A stretch of DNA of 27,436 nt from Dermatophilus congolensis (GTDB lineage: Bacteria; Actinomycetota; Actinomycetes; Actinomycetales; Dermatophilaceae): contig JAUNUP010000040.1 in the NCBI GenBank assembly GCA_030538115.1, positions 1 to 27,436 on the forward strand, in the 5' to 3' direction. This document shows, piece after piece, positions 6,909-13,866 of the stretch; position 1 is the first letter of the stretch, and each line of letters begins with the position of its first letter. A model generated the notes under the pieces. It was not told where the DNA came from. It saw only the letters and a list, made by a program, of their open reading frames with translations, and searched no databases. A program made the position numbers and the translations under genes.

Positions 6909-7670
6909 TCAGCGGCCCTTCCATTCCGGGGCTCGCTTCTCGGCGAAGGCCGTGGCGCCCTCCTTCGCGTCTTCGGAGTTGAAGACCTTGTCGAAGTACG
7001 AGTTCTGGTCTTCCCAGGCCTCCGCGATGCTCATGTCGGCGCTGCGCGTGATGAGTTCCTTGGAGACGGCCACGGAGAGCGGGCCGTTGGCTGCGATCGT
7101 CGCCGCGAGGGCCAGGGCGCCATCGAGGGCGATCTCGGGCTCGACGATGCGGTTGACCAGGCCGATCTCGGCAGCACGCTCGGCCGTGATCGGGTCACCG
7201 GTCAACACCATCTCCATGGCGAGGGCCCTGGGGATGCGCTTGTGCAGCACCACGACACCGCCACCCGCGGCGAACAGGCCGCGCTTCACCTCGGGCACAC
7301 CGAACTTGGCTGCGCTGGAGGCGACGATCATGTCGCAGGCCAGGGCCAACTCGAACCCGCCCGCGAGAGCCCAGCCCTCGACCGCCGCGATGAGGGGCTT
7401 CTTCGGCGGCGCCTCGGTGAGGCCACCGAAACCGCGGCCGGGCAGCATCGGCGTCTCGCCCGCGACGAATGCCTTGAGGTCCATGCCGGCGCAGAACACG
7501 CCTCCGGCCCCCGTCAGCACGCCAACGCGCAGGTCGGGGTTGGAGTCGAGCTCGTCCATGGCTGCTGCGATGCCCTCGGCCACCGCTCCGTTGACGGCGT
7601 TCTTGGCCTGGGGGCGGTTGATCGTGACGACGAGTACGCCGTCGCGCACCTCGGTGAGAAGTTCGCTCAT
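6909..7670 (-). CDS. Enoyl-CoA hydratase/isomerase (crotonase) family
   Basis: A 253-residue crotonase-fold enzyme of acyl-CoA metabolism, most likely hydrating enoyl-CoA in beta-oxidation. Both oxyanion-hole regions are visible: FCAGMDLKAF (59-68) and GWALAGGFELALACD (99-113). The two acids used by classic hydratases appear conserved: Glu127 in GVPEVKRGL and the Glu in LAMEMVLTGDPITAE. Full length for the family. The ATG has AAGGAGA five bases upstream. It is downstream of the racemase gene in the same direction, with a 132-base gap, and may share its transcript. Precise substrate is not readable from sequence. Confidence 0.88.
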   Translation of the reverse strand: MSELLTEVRDGVLVVTINRPQAKNAVNGAVAEGIAAAMDELDSNPDLRVGVLTGAGGVFCAGMDLKAFVAGETPMLPGRGFGGLTEAPPKKPLIAAVEGWALAGGFELALACDMIVASSAAKFGVPEVKRGLFAAGGGVVVLHKRIPRALAMEMVLTGDPITAERAAEIGLVNRIVEPEIALDGALALAATIAANGPLSVAVSKELITRSADMSIAEAWEDQNSYFDKVFNSEDAKEGATAFAEKRAPEWKGR

Positions 7671-7680
7671 CGCTGTCTCC

Positions 7681-7716
7681 TTGCTGTCGTTGCTGTGGTT
7701 GCTGTCATTGCTGCGT
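7681..7716. repeat. Four tandem 9-bp repeats in an mRNA leader
   Basis: TTGCTGTCG, TTGCTGTGG, TTGCTGTCA and TTGCTGCGT follow one another exactly. On the sense strand of the hydratase gene they read as CAGCAA-containing repeats ending at the AAGGAGA ribosome site. Copy number may vary between strains. Confidence 0.65.
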
Positions 7717-7802
7717 GTCGGTTGTGTTGTTGCCTGATCGCTGCCTGTGGCTGTTGGTGCCGCCCGTTGGCCTAGACCTGTTCGCGCTGGTCGTAGTGGA
7801 CA

Positions 7803-8948
7803 TCAGATGTCGCGAAGCGCACCGTTCGCGAGCAGCGAATCGACCTCGCCCGTATCCAAACCCCAGGCCTGCAGGGCGGCCTTCGCCGAGCTGGCGCGAC
7901 TCACCTCCGGGGGTACGGGCTCGCGCAGGGGCGTGTCGGAGAACTTCGGGGCACTGCGGGGTTCGATCCGTGGGCCGACCTGCGTGAACAGGCCGCGCGC
8001 CACGTTGTGCGGGTGGGTGGGGGCCTCGGTCATCGAGAGCACTGGCGAGACGCACGCGTCGGTGTCGCGGAAGATCTCGTCCCATTCGTCGCGGGTCTTG
8101 CTCGCGAACGCGGCCTCGAACGCGGCCCGGTGGCCCGGCCAGGCGGCAGGGTCGTTCTGGTGGCCCTCCAGCTCGACGCCGAGGCCCTCCACGAGTGCCG
8201 CGAAGAACTGCGGTTCGATCGCGCCCACGGCGACGAATTCGCCGTCGGCGCACCGGTAGGTGTCGTAGTAGGGGTGGCCGCCGTCGATGAAGTTCGAGCG
8301 GCGCTCGTCGACCCAGTTACCGGCCCCGAGCATCGAATAGAACATCGTCATGAGCGACGCGGCGCCATCGACCATCGCCGCGTCGACCACCTGGCCGCGG
8401 CCGTTGTTCTGGCGCGCCAGCAGCGCGGCGAGCACTCCGACGACGAGGTACATCGTTCCGCCACCGAAGTCGGCGCCGATGTTGAGCGGCATCACCGGTT
8501 TCTCGCGGTCACCGATGGCGTGCAGCATGCCGGTCACCGCGAGGTACGAGATGTCGTGCCCGGCTCGCTGGGCGAGCGGACCGGTCTGCCCCCAGCCCGT
8601 CATCCGCGCGTAGACAAGGCGCGGATTGCGGGCCAGCAGCTCATCAGGGCCGAGTCCGAGCCGCTCGGTGACGCCCGGCCGCAGGCCTTCGACCAGCACA
8701 TCCGCCTGGTCGACGAGGCGGCGCACGGCCTCCACACCCTCAGGGCTCTTGAGATCGACCGCCAGCGCCGGCCGGCTACGCAGCAGCCCCGGCGACAACT
8801 CGGCGATCGGCCCGCCGCCGCCGGGGCGGTCGATCTGGATCACCTGCGCGCCCAACTCCGCGAGCAACGTGCACGCGAAAGGCGCCGGGCCGATGCCGGC
8901 GAGCTCGACGACCCGGATACCGGCCAGCGGCGGTGCTGATGAAGCCAT
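7803..8948 (-). CDS. mcr: Alpha-methylacyl-CoA racemase (CaiB/BaiF family)
   Basis: A 381-residue family III CoA-transferase-fold enzyme. It follows the mycobacterial alpha-methylacyl-CoA racemase closely: GIRVVELAGIGPAPFACTLL at the N-terminus, VLVEGLRPGVTERLGLGP (84-101), RMTGWGQTGPLAQRAGHDISYL (115-136), NIGADFGGGTMYLVVG, GQVVDAAMVDG, GGHPYYDTYRCADGEFVAVGAIEPQFF and DACVSPVL. The catalytic pair is present as His131 (AGHDISY) and Asp160 (GADFGGG). The enzyme epimerises 2-methylacyl-CoA thioesters so that they can enter beta-oxidation, which fits the neighbouring hydratase, dehydrogenase and thiolase. It is divergent from the dehydrogenase at 9155, and the 206-base gap should hold both promoters, though I see no convincing -35/-10 pair there. 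Confidence 0.9.
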   Translation of the reverse strand: MASSAPPLAGIRVVELAGIGPAPFACTLLAELGAQVIQIDRPGGGGPIAELSPGLLRSRPALAVDLKSPEGVEAVRRLVDQADVLVEGLRPGVTERLGLGPDELLARNPRLVYARMTGWGQTGPLAQRAGHDISYLAVTGMLHAIGDREKPVMPLNIGADFGGGTMYLVVGVLAALLARQNNGRGQVVDAAMVDGAASLMTMFYSMLGAGNWVDERRSNFIDGGHPYYDTYRCADGEFVAVGAIEPQFFAALVEGLGVELEGHQNDPAAWPGHRAAFEAAFASKTRDEWDEIFRDTDACVSPVLSMTEAPTHPHNVARGLFTQVGPRIEPRSAPKFSDTPLREPVPPEVSRASSAKAALQAWGLDTGEVDSLLANGALRDI

Positions 8949-9154
8949 ATCGAAACCCTCGCACGGATCCCGCGGCCGAGGGCCGGTTAGGCACCGCTAT
9001 CTGGCCCTCGTTCACCCTCCACACGGAGGCATGGCGAGGGGCCGGGTATCAATCCCTTCCGACATTCGGATCAATAGCCAGGTCACAGCGCGGATTCCGT
9101 TGGCTACCGTTTCACCAAACGCCGGGATTCCCCCGGCCGCCCTTGGAGGTTCAC

Positions 9155-10354
9155 ATGTCGCGACTTCAGCGCACCGAAGGCCTGACCGAAGACCAGACCG
9201 AGCTGCTCGGCCTCGTGCGCGGGTTCGTGGAAGAGCAGATCCTGCCCGTCGCGACCGACCTCGAGCACAAAGACGAGTACCCCCAGGCCATCGTCGACGG
9301 GATGAAGGAGATGGGGATCTTCGGCCTGATGATCCCCGAGGAGTACGGGGGCCTGGGCGAATCGCTGCTCACGTACGCGCTGACGGTGGAAGAGATCGCG
9401 CGCGGCTGGATGAGCGTCTCGGGCATCATCAACACCCACTTCATCGTCGCGTACATGCTGCTGCAGCACGGTACCGAGGAGCAGAAGCAGCACTATCTGC
9501 CTCGCATGGCCACCGGCGAGGTGCGCGGTTCGTTCTCGATGTCCGAGCCGGGCTGCGGCTCCGATGTATCGGCCATCAAGTCACGCGCGGTCAACACCGG
9601 CGGCGACGACTGGACGATCAACGCCCAGAAGATGTGGCTGACCAACGGCGGCTCCTCCAACCTCACCGCCGTGCTCGTCAAGACCGACACCGGCGCCGAC
9701 AGCGTCTACAAGAACATGTCGACCTTCCTCGTCGAGAAGGAGTCGGGCTTCGGCCAGACCGCTCCCGGCGTCACCGTGCCCGGCAAGATCGAGAAGATGG
9801 GCTACAAGGGCGTCGACACCACCGAGCTCATCCTCGAGGACTACAAGTCGACGTCCGCGCAGATCATCGGTGGCGAGCCCGGCAAGGGCTTCTACCAGAT
9901 GATGGACGGAGTCGAGGTCGGCCGCGTCAACGTCGCCGCCCGTGCTTGTGGCGTGGCTCGCCGCGCGTTCGAACTCGGCATCGCGTATGCCCAGCAGCGG
10001 GAGACGTTCGGCAAGAAGCTGATCGACCACCAGGCGATCCTCTTCCGCATCGGCGACATGGCCAGCAAGGTCGAAGCCGCCCACCAGATGATGGTGATGG
10101 CCGCCAAACTCAAGGACTCGGGCAAGCGCAACGACGTCGAGGCCGGCATGGCCAAGTACCTCGCCGCCGAGTACTGCGCCGACGTGGTCGAACAGAGCTT
10201 CCGCATCCACGGCGGCTACGGGTATTCGAAGGAGTACGAGATCGAGCGCCTCTACCGCGAGGCCCCGATGCTCCTCATCGGAGAAGGAACGGCCGAGATC
10301 CAGAAGATGATCATCGGCCGCTCCCTCCTCAAGGACTACAAACTCCGCGCCTGA
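9155..10354 (+). CDS. Acyl-CoA dehydrogenase
   Basis: A 399-residue flavoprotein that oxidises acyl-CoA to enoyl-CoA. Family marks: the helical N-terminal domain; SFSMSEPGCGSDVSAIKSRA (126-145) and the FAD-binding WLTNGGSSN (161-169); QRETFGKKLIDHQAI (281-295); RIHGGYGYSKEYEIERLYRE (350-369); and GEGTAEIQKMIIGRSLL with the catalytic base Glu377. The start is set by GGAGG at 9145-9149, five bases before the ATG; the open frame extends further upstream but without a ribosome site. Convergent with the thiolase at 10684, with four repeat units between. Likely partner of the divergent racemase gene. Substrate chain type not determined. Confidence 0.92.
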   Translation: MSRLQRTEGLTEDQTELLGLVRGFVEEQILPVATDLEHKDEYPQAIVDGMKEMGIFGLMIPEEYGGLGESLLTYALTVEEIARGWMSVSGIINTHFIVAYMLLQHGTEEQKQHYLPRMATGEVRGSFSMSEPGCGSDVSAIKSRAVNTGGDDWTINAQKMWLTNGGSSNLTAVLVKTDTGADSVYKNMSTFLVEKESGFGQTAPGVTVPGKIEKMGYKGVDTTELILEDYKSTSAQIIGGEPGKGFYQMMDGVEVGRVNVAARACGVARRAFELGIAYAQQRETFGKKLIDHQAILFRIGDMASKVEAAHQMMVMAAKLKDSGKRNDVEAGMAKYLAAEYCADVVEQSFRIHGGYGYSKEYEIERLYREAPMLLIGEGTAEIQKMIIGRSLLKDYKLRA

Positions 10355-10367
10355 ACGGCCCCGGACG

Positions 10368-10422
10368 GTCCCACGGCACATGACCTCCGCAACCTCACCA
10401 CGATCAAAAAGTGCCGTGGGAC
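10368..10422. repeat. Two-arm repeat, locus 2 unit C (type I)
   Basis: GTCCCACGGCAC (10368-10379) and GTGCCGTGGGAC (10411-10422) are perfectly complementary, with a 31-base gap. ATG follows the left arm and AGG follows the right arm. Confidence 0.85.
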
Positions 10423-10459
10423 AGGACCATCACGACACTCACCAAGCCAACCGGGTACC

Positions 10460-10516
10460 GTTCCGCGGCACTGCCGGACCGACAGACGCCTGACGGATCG
10501 ACATGTGCCGCGGAAC
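10460..10516. repeat. Two-arm repeat, locus 2 unit D (type II)
   Basis: GTTCCGCGGCAC (10460-10471) and GTGCCGCGGAAC (10505-10516) are perfectly complementary, with a 33-base gap. ACAT precedes the right arm, so it is inverted relative to unit C. Confidence 0.85.
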
Positions 10517-10525
10517 CCCCGGGCG

Positions 10526-10580
10526 GTCCCACGGCACATGAGTTCCGGAACCTCACGTCGATCCACAAGTGCCGTGGGAC
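10526..10580. repeat. Two-arm repeat, locus 2 unit E (type I)
   Basis: Same arms as unit C, at 10526-10537 and 10569-10580, with a 31-base gap. Loop sequence has diverged from unit C. Confidence 0.85.
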
Positions 10581-10618
10581 AGGACCATCACGACGCTCAC
10601 CAGGCCAGCCGGGTATCC

Positions 10619-10675
10619 GTTCCGCGGCACTGCCGGACCGACAGACGCCTGGCGGATCGACATGTGCCGCGGAAC
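10619..10675. repeat. Two-arm repeat, locus 2 unit F (type II)
   Basis: Same arms as unit D, at 10619-10630 and 10664-10675, with a 33-base gap. It ends 9 bases before the thiolase stop codon. Confidence 0.85.
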
Positions 10676-10683
10676 CCCACGGG

Positions 10684-11844
10684 TCAGAGCAGTTCGATGA
10701 TCGTGGCGTTGGCCATGCCGCCGCCCTCGCACATCGTCTGCAGGCCGTACTTGATGCCCTGGTCGCGCATGTGGTGAACCATCTGGGTCATGATGCGCGC
10801 GCCGGAGGCGCCGAGCGGGTGACCGATGGCGATGGCGCCGCCGTTGGGGTTGAGCTTGGCCTCGTCGATCGGGAATTCCTTGAGCCACGCGAGCGGCACG
10901 GGCGCGAAGGCCTCGTTGACCTCGAACACACCGATGTCGTCGAGGCTGAGGCCAGAGCGTTCCAGCACCTTCGCGGTCGCCGGGATCGGGCCGCTGAGCA
11001 TCATCACCGGGTCGTCACCGACCACGGCCCCAGTGTGGAACCGGGCTATCGGCGTCAGACCCAGCTCGGCCGCCTTCTCGGCGGTCATCATCAACAGGGC
11101 GGCGGCGCCGTCGGAGATCTGGGAGGCGTTACCGGCGTGAACGACACCGTCTTCCTTGAACACGGGGTTGAGCGTGGAGAGCGACTCGACCGACGTGCCC
11201 ACGCGCAGGCCCTCGTCGACCTCGAGACGACCTCCGTCGGGCAGGTCGACCGGGGCGAGCTGACCCGTCAGGCGCCCGGCGCGGATGGCCTCGTCGAGGA
11301 GCGCGTGGGAGCGAGAGGCGAATTCGTCGCACTCCTGACGCGACAGGCCCCACTTCTCGGCCATCATCTCGGCGCCGATGCCCTGGTTGAAGCCCTTGAC
11401 GCCGAAGCGCTCAAGCATCTCCTTCGGGCTGGGCAGGCCCAGCTCGCGGTCTTTCACGGTGGCGCCCATCGGCACCATGCTCATGTTCTCGACACCACCG
11501 GCGACGACGATGTCGTAGTGCCCGGCTACCAGCCCGGCGGCGGCGAAGTGCACGGTCTGCTGCGACGATCCGCACTGGCGGTCGATCGTGGTCGCGGGCA
11601 CGGAGGTCGGCCAGCCGGCGGCGAGCAGGGCGTTACGGCCGACGTTGAAGGCCTGTGCTCCGACCTGCATGACGCAGCCCCAGAGCACGTCGTCGACCTG
11701 GGCGGCCTCGACCCCGGCGCGCTCGACCAGAGCGTTGAGCACCCCGGCAGAGATGGTCGCGGGGTGGATGCCGGAAAGAGATCCGTTGCGCTTGCCGACC
11801 GGCGTGCGGACGGCCTCGACGATCACTGCGTCACGAGCGGACAC
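10684..11844 (-). CDS. Acetyl-CoA acetyltransferase (thiolase)
   Basis: A 386-residue thiolase that would cleave 3-ketoacyl-CoA with CoA (beta-oxidation) or condense acetyl-CoA. All catalytic elements are present: the nucleophile Cys91 in TTIDRQCGSSQQ, EVNEAFAPVPLAW, the histidine of GGAIAIGHPLGASGARI, and the second cysteine in TMCEGGGMANATI. Length is normal for a complete enzyme. The start is a GTG at 11844 with GGAG seven bases upstream. It is divergent from the thioesterase gene (12014), sharing a 169-base control region. With the dehydrogenase, hydratase and racemase nearby it completes a beta-oxidation set, although a 3-hydroxyacyl-CoA dehydrogenase is missing from the window. Confidence 0.92.
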   Translation of the reverse strand: MSARDAVIVEAVRTPVGKRNGSLSGIHPATISAGVLNALVERAGVEAAQVDDVLWGCVMQVGAQAFNVGRNALLAAGWPTSVPATTIDRQCGSSQQTVHFAAAGLVAGHYDIVVAGGVENMSMVPMGATVKDRELGLPSPKEMLERFGVKGFNQGIGAEMMAEKWGLSRQECDEFASRSHALLDEAIRAGRLTGQLAPVDLPDGGRLEVDEGLRVGTSVESLSTLNPVFKEDGVVHAGNASQISDGAAALLMMTAEKAAELGLTPIARFHTGAVVGDDPVMMLSGPIPATAKVLERSGLSLDDIGVFEVNEAFAPVPLAWLKEFPIDEAKLNPNGGAIAIGHPLGASGARIMTQMVHHMRDQGIKYGLQTMCEGGGMANATIIELL

Positions 11845-11883
11845 CGCAGTACTCCTTCAGTTCGACTGCATGCGATAAATTCA

Positions 11884-11898
11884 GCTTACTCATTAAGC
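11884..11898. promoter_or_regulatory. Small palindrome in the thiolase/thioesterase divergent region
   Basis: GCTTA (11884-11888) and TAAGC (11894-11898) flank a 5-base centre in an AT-richer stretch between the two divergent genes. It is a plausible but weak operator; the FadR-type regulator at 13006 is a nearby candidate binder. Confidence 0.3.
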
Positions 11899-12013
11899 GA
11901 GATCCGGCGGCCGTCTACGAGGGCTGCATGCTTGGCTTCTTGAGAGCGGAACGATCACGATCCCAAGCGCTACCCCCGCCCACCCTTCCCCACCCCATGA
12001 CCAAGGAGCTGCC

Positions 12014-12916
12014 GTGGACTTCACCGCTCGCCCCGCCGACTGCACGCCCCTTGGCGAGATCCTCAACCTCGAACGACTGGGCGAGAACCGGTTTCGAGGC
12101 CGCTCCCAGCCGGGCACGAGCACACGCATGTTCGGTGGCGAGGTGGCCGGCCAGGCGACCCGCGCGGCGACCTTGAGCCAGTGGGGCGCAACCGGCGATC
12201 GGCTGATCCACCACGGCCACGCCTCGTTCTTGCGGGCAGGCGATTCGGGCAAACCGGTGACGTACCAGGTACACGTTCTGCGCGAAGGACGCACGTATAC
12301 GACCTGCCGTGTAGATGCGACGCAGGGCGACGACCTCATCTTCACGATGACGGTCGGCATAACGACGGCACTTCAAGGCCCATCTCGCGACCTCCTCTCC
12401 CACCAGAGCCACGGCCCTCTGGTGACGCCCCCCGAAGACTGCCCGGACCCCTGGGAGGCCTACGCGCAAGACGACTTCATGTTGCGCTGGCTCGACCGAT
12501 ACTTCGCGAGCAAGCCCTTCGACCTGCGTTTTCCCACTCCGCCTCAGCGCGCGCAGATCGCGAAGCACGGCGTGGCGACACCACGACAGCGGGTCTGGCT
12601 GCGGCTCATCTCGGACATTCCGGCGACGCATTCGTGGCGAGTCGGCGCCCTTTCGTACATTTCTGACGGCATGTTGCTCACGTCAGCGCTGGGCCCCCAT
12701 GGCCTCGGTTTCGGTGAGCCGACCGTGCAATTGGCGACGATCACCCACACGATGTGGTTTCACGAGGAAACCGATCCCAACCAGTGGTTCCTATACGACA
12801 TGGGTGTCGAATGGAGCGGTCACCAGCGGGCCTTGTGTGTAGGCGCAATGTTCGCGCGCGACGGCAAGCGAGTCGCTTCGTTCGGTCAGGAAGGTCTGAT
12901 CCGCGTACGTGCGTGA
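12014..12916 (+). CDS. TesB-type acyl-CoA thioesterase II
   Basis: A 300-residue double-hotdog thioesterase that hydrolyses acyl-CoA to free fatty acid and CoA. Family landmarks: MFGGEVAGQATRAA (39-52), HHGHASFLRAGD (66-77), GRTYTTCRVDATQ (92-104), SYISDGMLL (214-222), LATITHTMWFH (240-250) and VASFGQEGLIR (287-297). By comparison with E. coli TesB the catalytic triad would be about Asp218, Thr242 and Gln292. The GTG start has AAGGAG five bases upstream; the ATG 15 bases earlier is in another frame. It is divergent from the thiolase and followed by a hairpin and the GntR regulator, so it belongs to the acyl-CoA module. Confidence 0.87.
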   Translation: MDFTARPADCTPLGEILNLERLGENRFRGRSQPGTSTRMFGGEVAGQATRAATLSQWGATGDRLIHHGHASFLRAGDSGKPVTYQVHVLREGRTYTTCRVDATQGDDLIFTMTVGITTALQGPSRDLLSHQSHGPLVTPPEDCPDPWEAYAQDDFMLRWLDRYFASKPFDLRFPTPPQRAQIAKHGVATPRQRVWLRLISDIPATHSWRVGALSYISDGMLLTSALGPHGLGFGEPTVQLATITHTMWFHEETDPNQWFLYDMGVEWSGHQRALCVGAMFARDGKRVASFGQEGLIRVRA

Positions 12917-12931
12917 GCGGCTCAGAGCCGC
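12917..12931 (+). terminator. Hairpin immediately after the thioesterase stop
   Basis: GCGGCT (12917-12922) and AGCCGC (12926-12931) enclose a 3-base loop right behind the TGA. No clear T-tract follows, so it may terminate or only protect the 3' end. Confidence 0.45.
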
Positions 12932-12943
12932 GTTGCACACCAA

Positions 12944-12970
12944 ATCAGTCAATCAATGCACTGATATAAC
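12944..12970 (+). promoter_or_regulatory. Putative promoter and operator of the GntR gene
   Basis: A good -10 box, TATAAC (12965-12970), lies 35 bases before the ATG of the regulator; no convincing -35 is visible. The dyad ATCAGT (12944-12949) / ACTGAT (12960-12965) covers the expected -35 region and touches the -10, a natural place for autorepression. Confidence 0.45.
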
Positions 12971-13005
12971 TCACCGTCTCTACGGGCTCCGATAGCCTTG
13001 AACGC

Positions 13006-13866
13006 ATGGGTAGCGTGAAGCCGGACGGCGGTATCGAGGTGGGGTTCAGCGTCGCAGACGGCGCTGTCGCGACCTCCGCCCGCGCTGTCGTACCCACGGT
13101 GGGGCGCGTGATGCGCGCGCCCAAGACCGGCGAACTCATCGCCAACCACCTGCGCGGTCAGATCGTGCGAGGTGAGCTGAAGACCGGCGAGACGCTGCCT
13201 CCCGAGGTGCTGCTCATGGAGCAGTTCGGGGTGTCACGGCCGACGTTGCGCGAGGCGTTTCGCATCCTCGAGACGGAGGGGCTGATCAGCGTGCGCCGCG
13301 GGGCACGCGGGGGCGCGCAGGTAATGGCGCCCGATCTGCTCGTCGCCGAGCGGTATACAGGGCTGATCCTGCAGATGCGCGGCACGACGCTGGCCGACGT
13401 GTACGAGGCCCGCACCGTCAACGAGCCGTATTGCGCGATGCTGCTGGCCCAGCGGCGCACCGACGACGACCTGGCCGAACTCGACGACTGCATCGCCGCT
13501 CTCGAGGCCTGCATCGCGGCCGACAGCGACGGCATCCCCGACGATTCGCGCTGGTCACAGTTGAGCCACCGGTTTCACAAGGCGATCCTCGAGCGGTGCG
13601 GCAACCAGACCCTTGCCGTGCAGGGGCAGGTACTCGCCGGAATCGTCACCCGGCATCTCACGCACAGCATCGCCCGTGGGCTGTCGGCCGACTCCGCCTC
13701 CACGTTCGCGACGATGATCAAGTCGTACCGCAAGCTCGTGCGCCTCATGCGTGCCCAGGACGCCGAGGGGGCACGCGCGCACTGGGAGAACCACATGCGG
13801 GCATCGGCCGAGTTCATGCTGCGCGACGAGCCCGAAGACACCCCCGTGATCGACCTGTTCTACTGA
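13006..13866 (+). CDS. FadR-subfamily GntR transcriptional regulator
   Basis: A 286-residue DNA-binding regulator. The GntR winged helix spans about 38-108, with LPPEVLLMEQFGVSRPTLREAFRILETEGL followed by the wing VRRGARGGAQV. The FCD ligand domain covers about 125-275, with the conserved EARTVNEP, SHRFHKAI (His188, His191) and HWENHM (His259, His263) that normally bind a metal and a carboxylate ligand. A 37-residue N-terminal extension precedes the helix; the ATG at 13006 has only a weak ribosome site, and GTG codons further in are alternatives. It follows the thioesterase and probably senses an acyl-CoA or organic acid to control the module at 6909-12916. Its stop overlaps the convergent MFS gene by 7 bases. 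Confidence 0.88.
   Translation: MGSVKPDGGIEVGFSVADGAVATSARAVVPTVGRVMRAPKTGELIANHLRGQIVRGELKTGETLPPEVLLMEQFGVSRPTLREAFRILETEGLISVRRGARGGAQVMAPDLLVAERYTGLILQMRGTTLADVYEARTVNEPYCAMLLAQRRTDDDLAELDDCIAALEACIAADSDGIPDDSRWSQLSHRFHKAILERCGNQTLAVQGQVLAGIVTRHLTHSIARGLSADSASTFATMIKSYRKLVRLMRAQDAEGARAHWENHMRASAEFMLRDEPEDTPVIDLFY

Larger units (their letters stand above)
10361..10677. repeat. Tandem duplication of a 158-bp intergenic block
   Basis: Bases 10361-10518 recur, diverged, at 10519-10677. Each copy carries one type I and one type II unit of the two-arm repeat family. The arms are identical in the two copies while the spacers have drifted, especially the type I loop. The block fills the space between the convergent dehydrogenase and thiolase genes; open frames crossing it do not look coding. 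Confidence 0.85.

Noticed and set aside
10411..11943. Long rightward frame (510 codons) over the thiolase gene
   Set aside because: It is the shadow of a clear thiolase on the other strand; the translation is His/Arg/Gly-rich with no domain.
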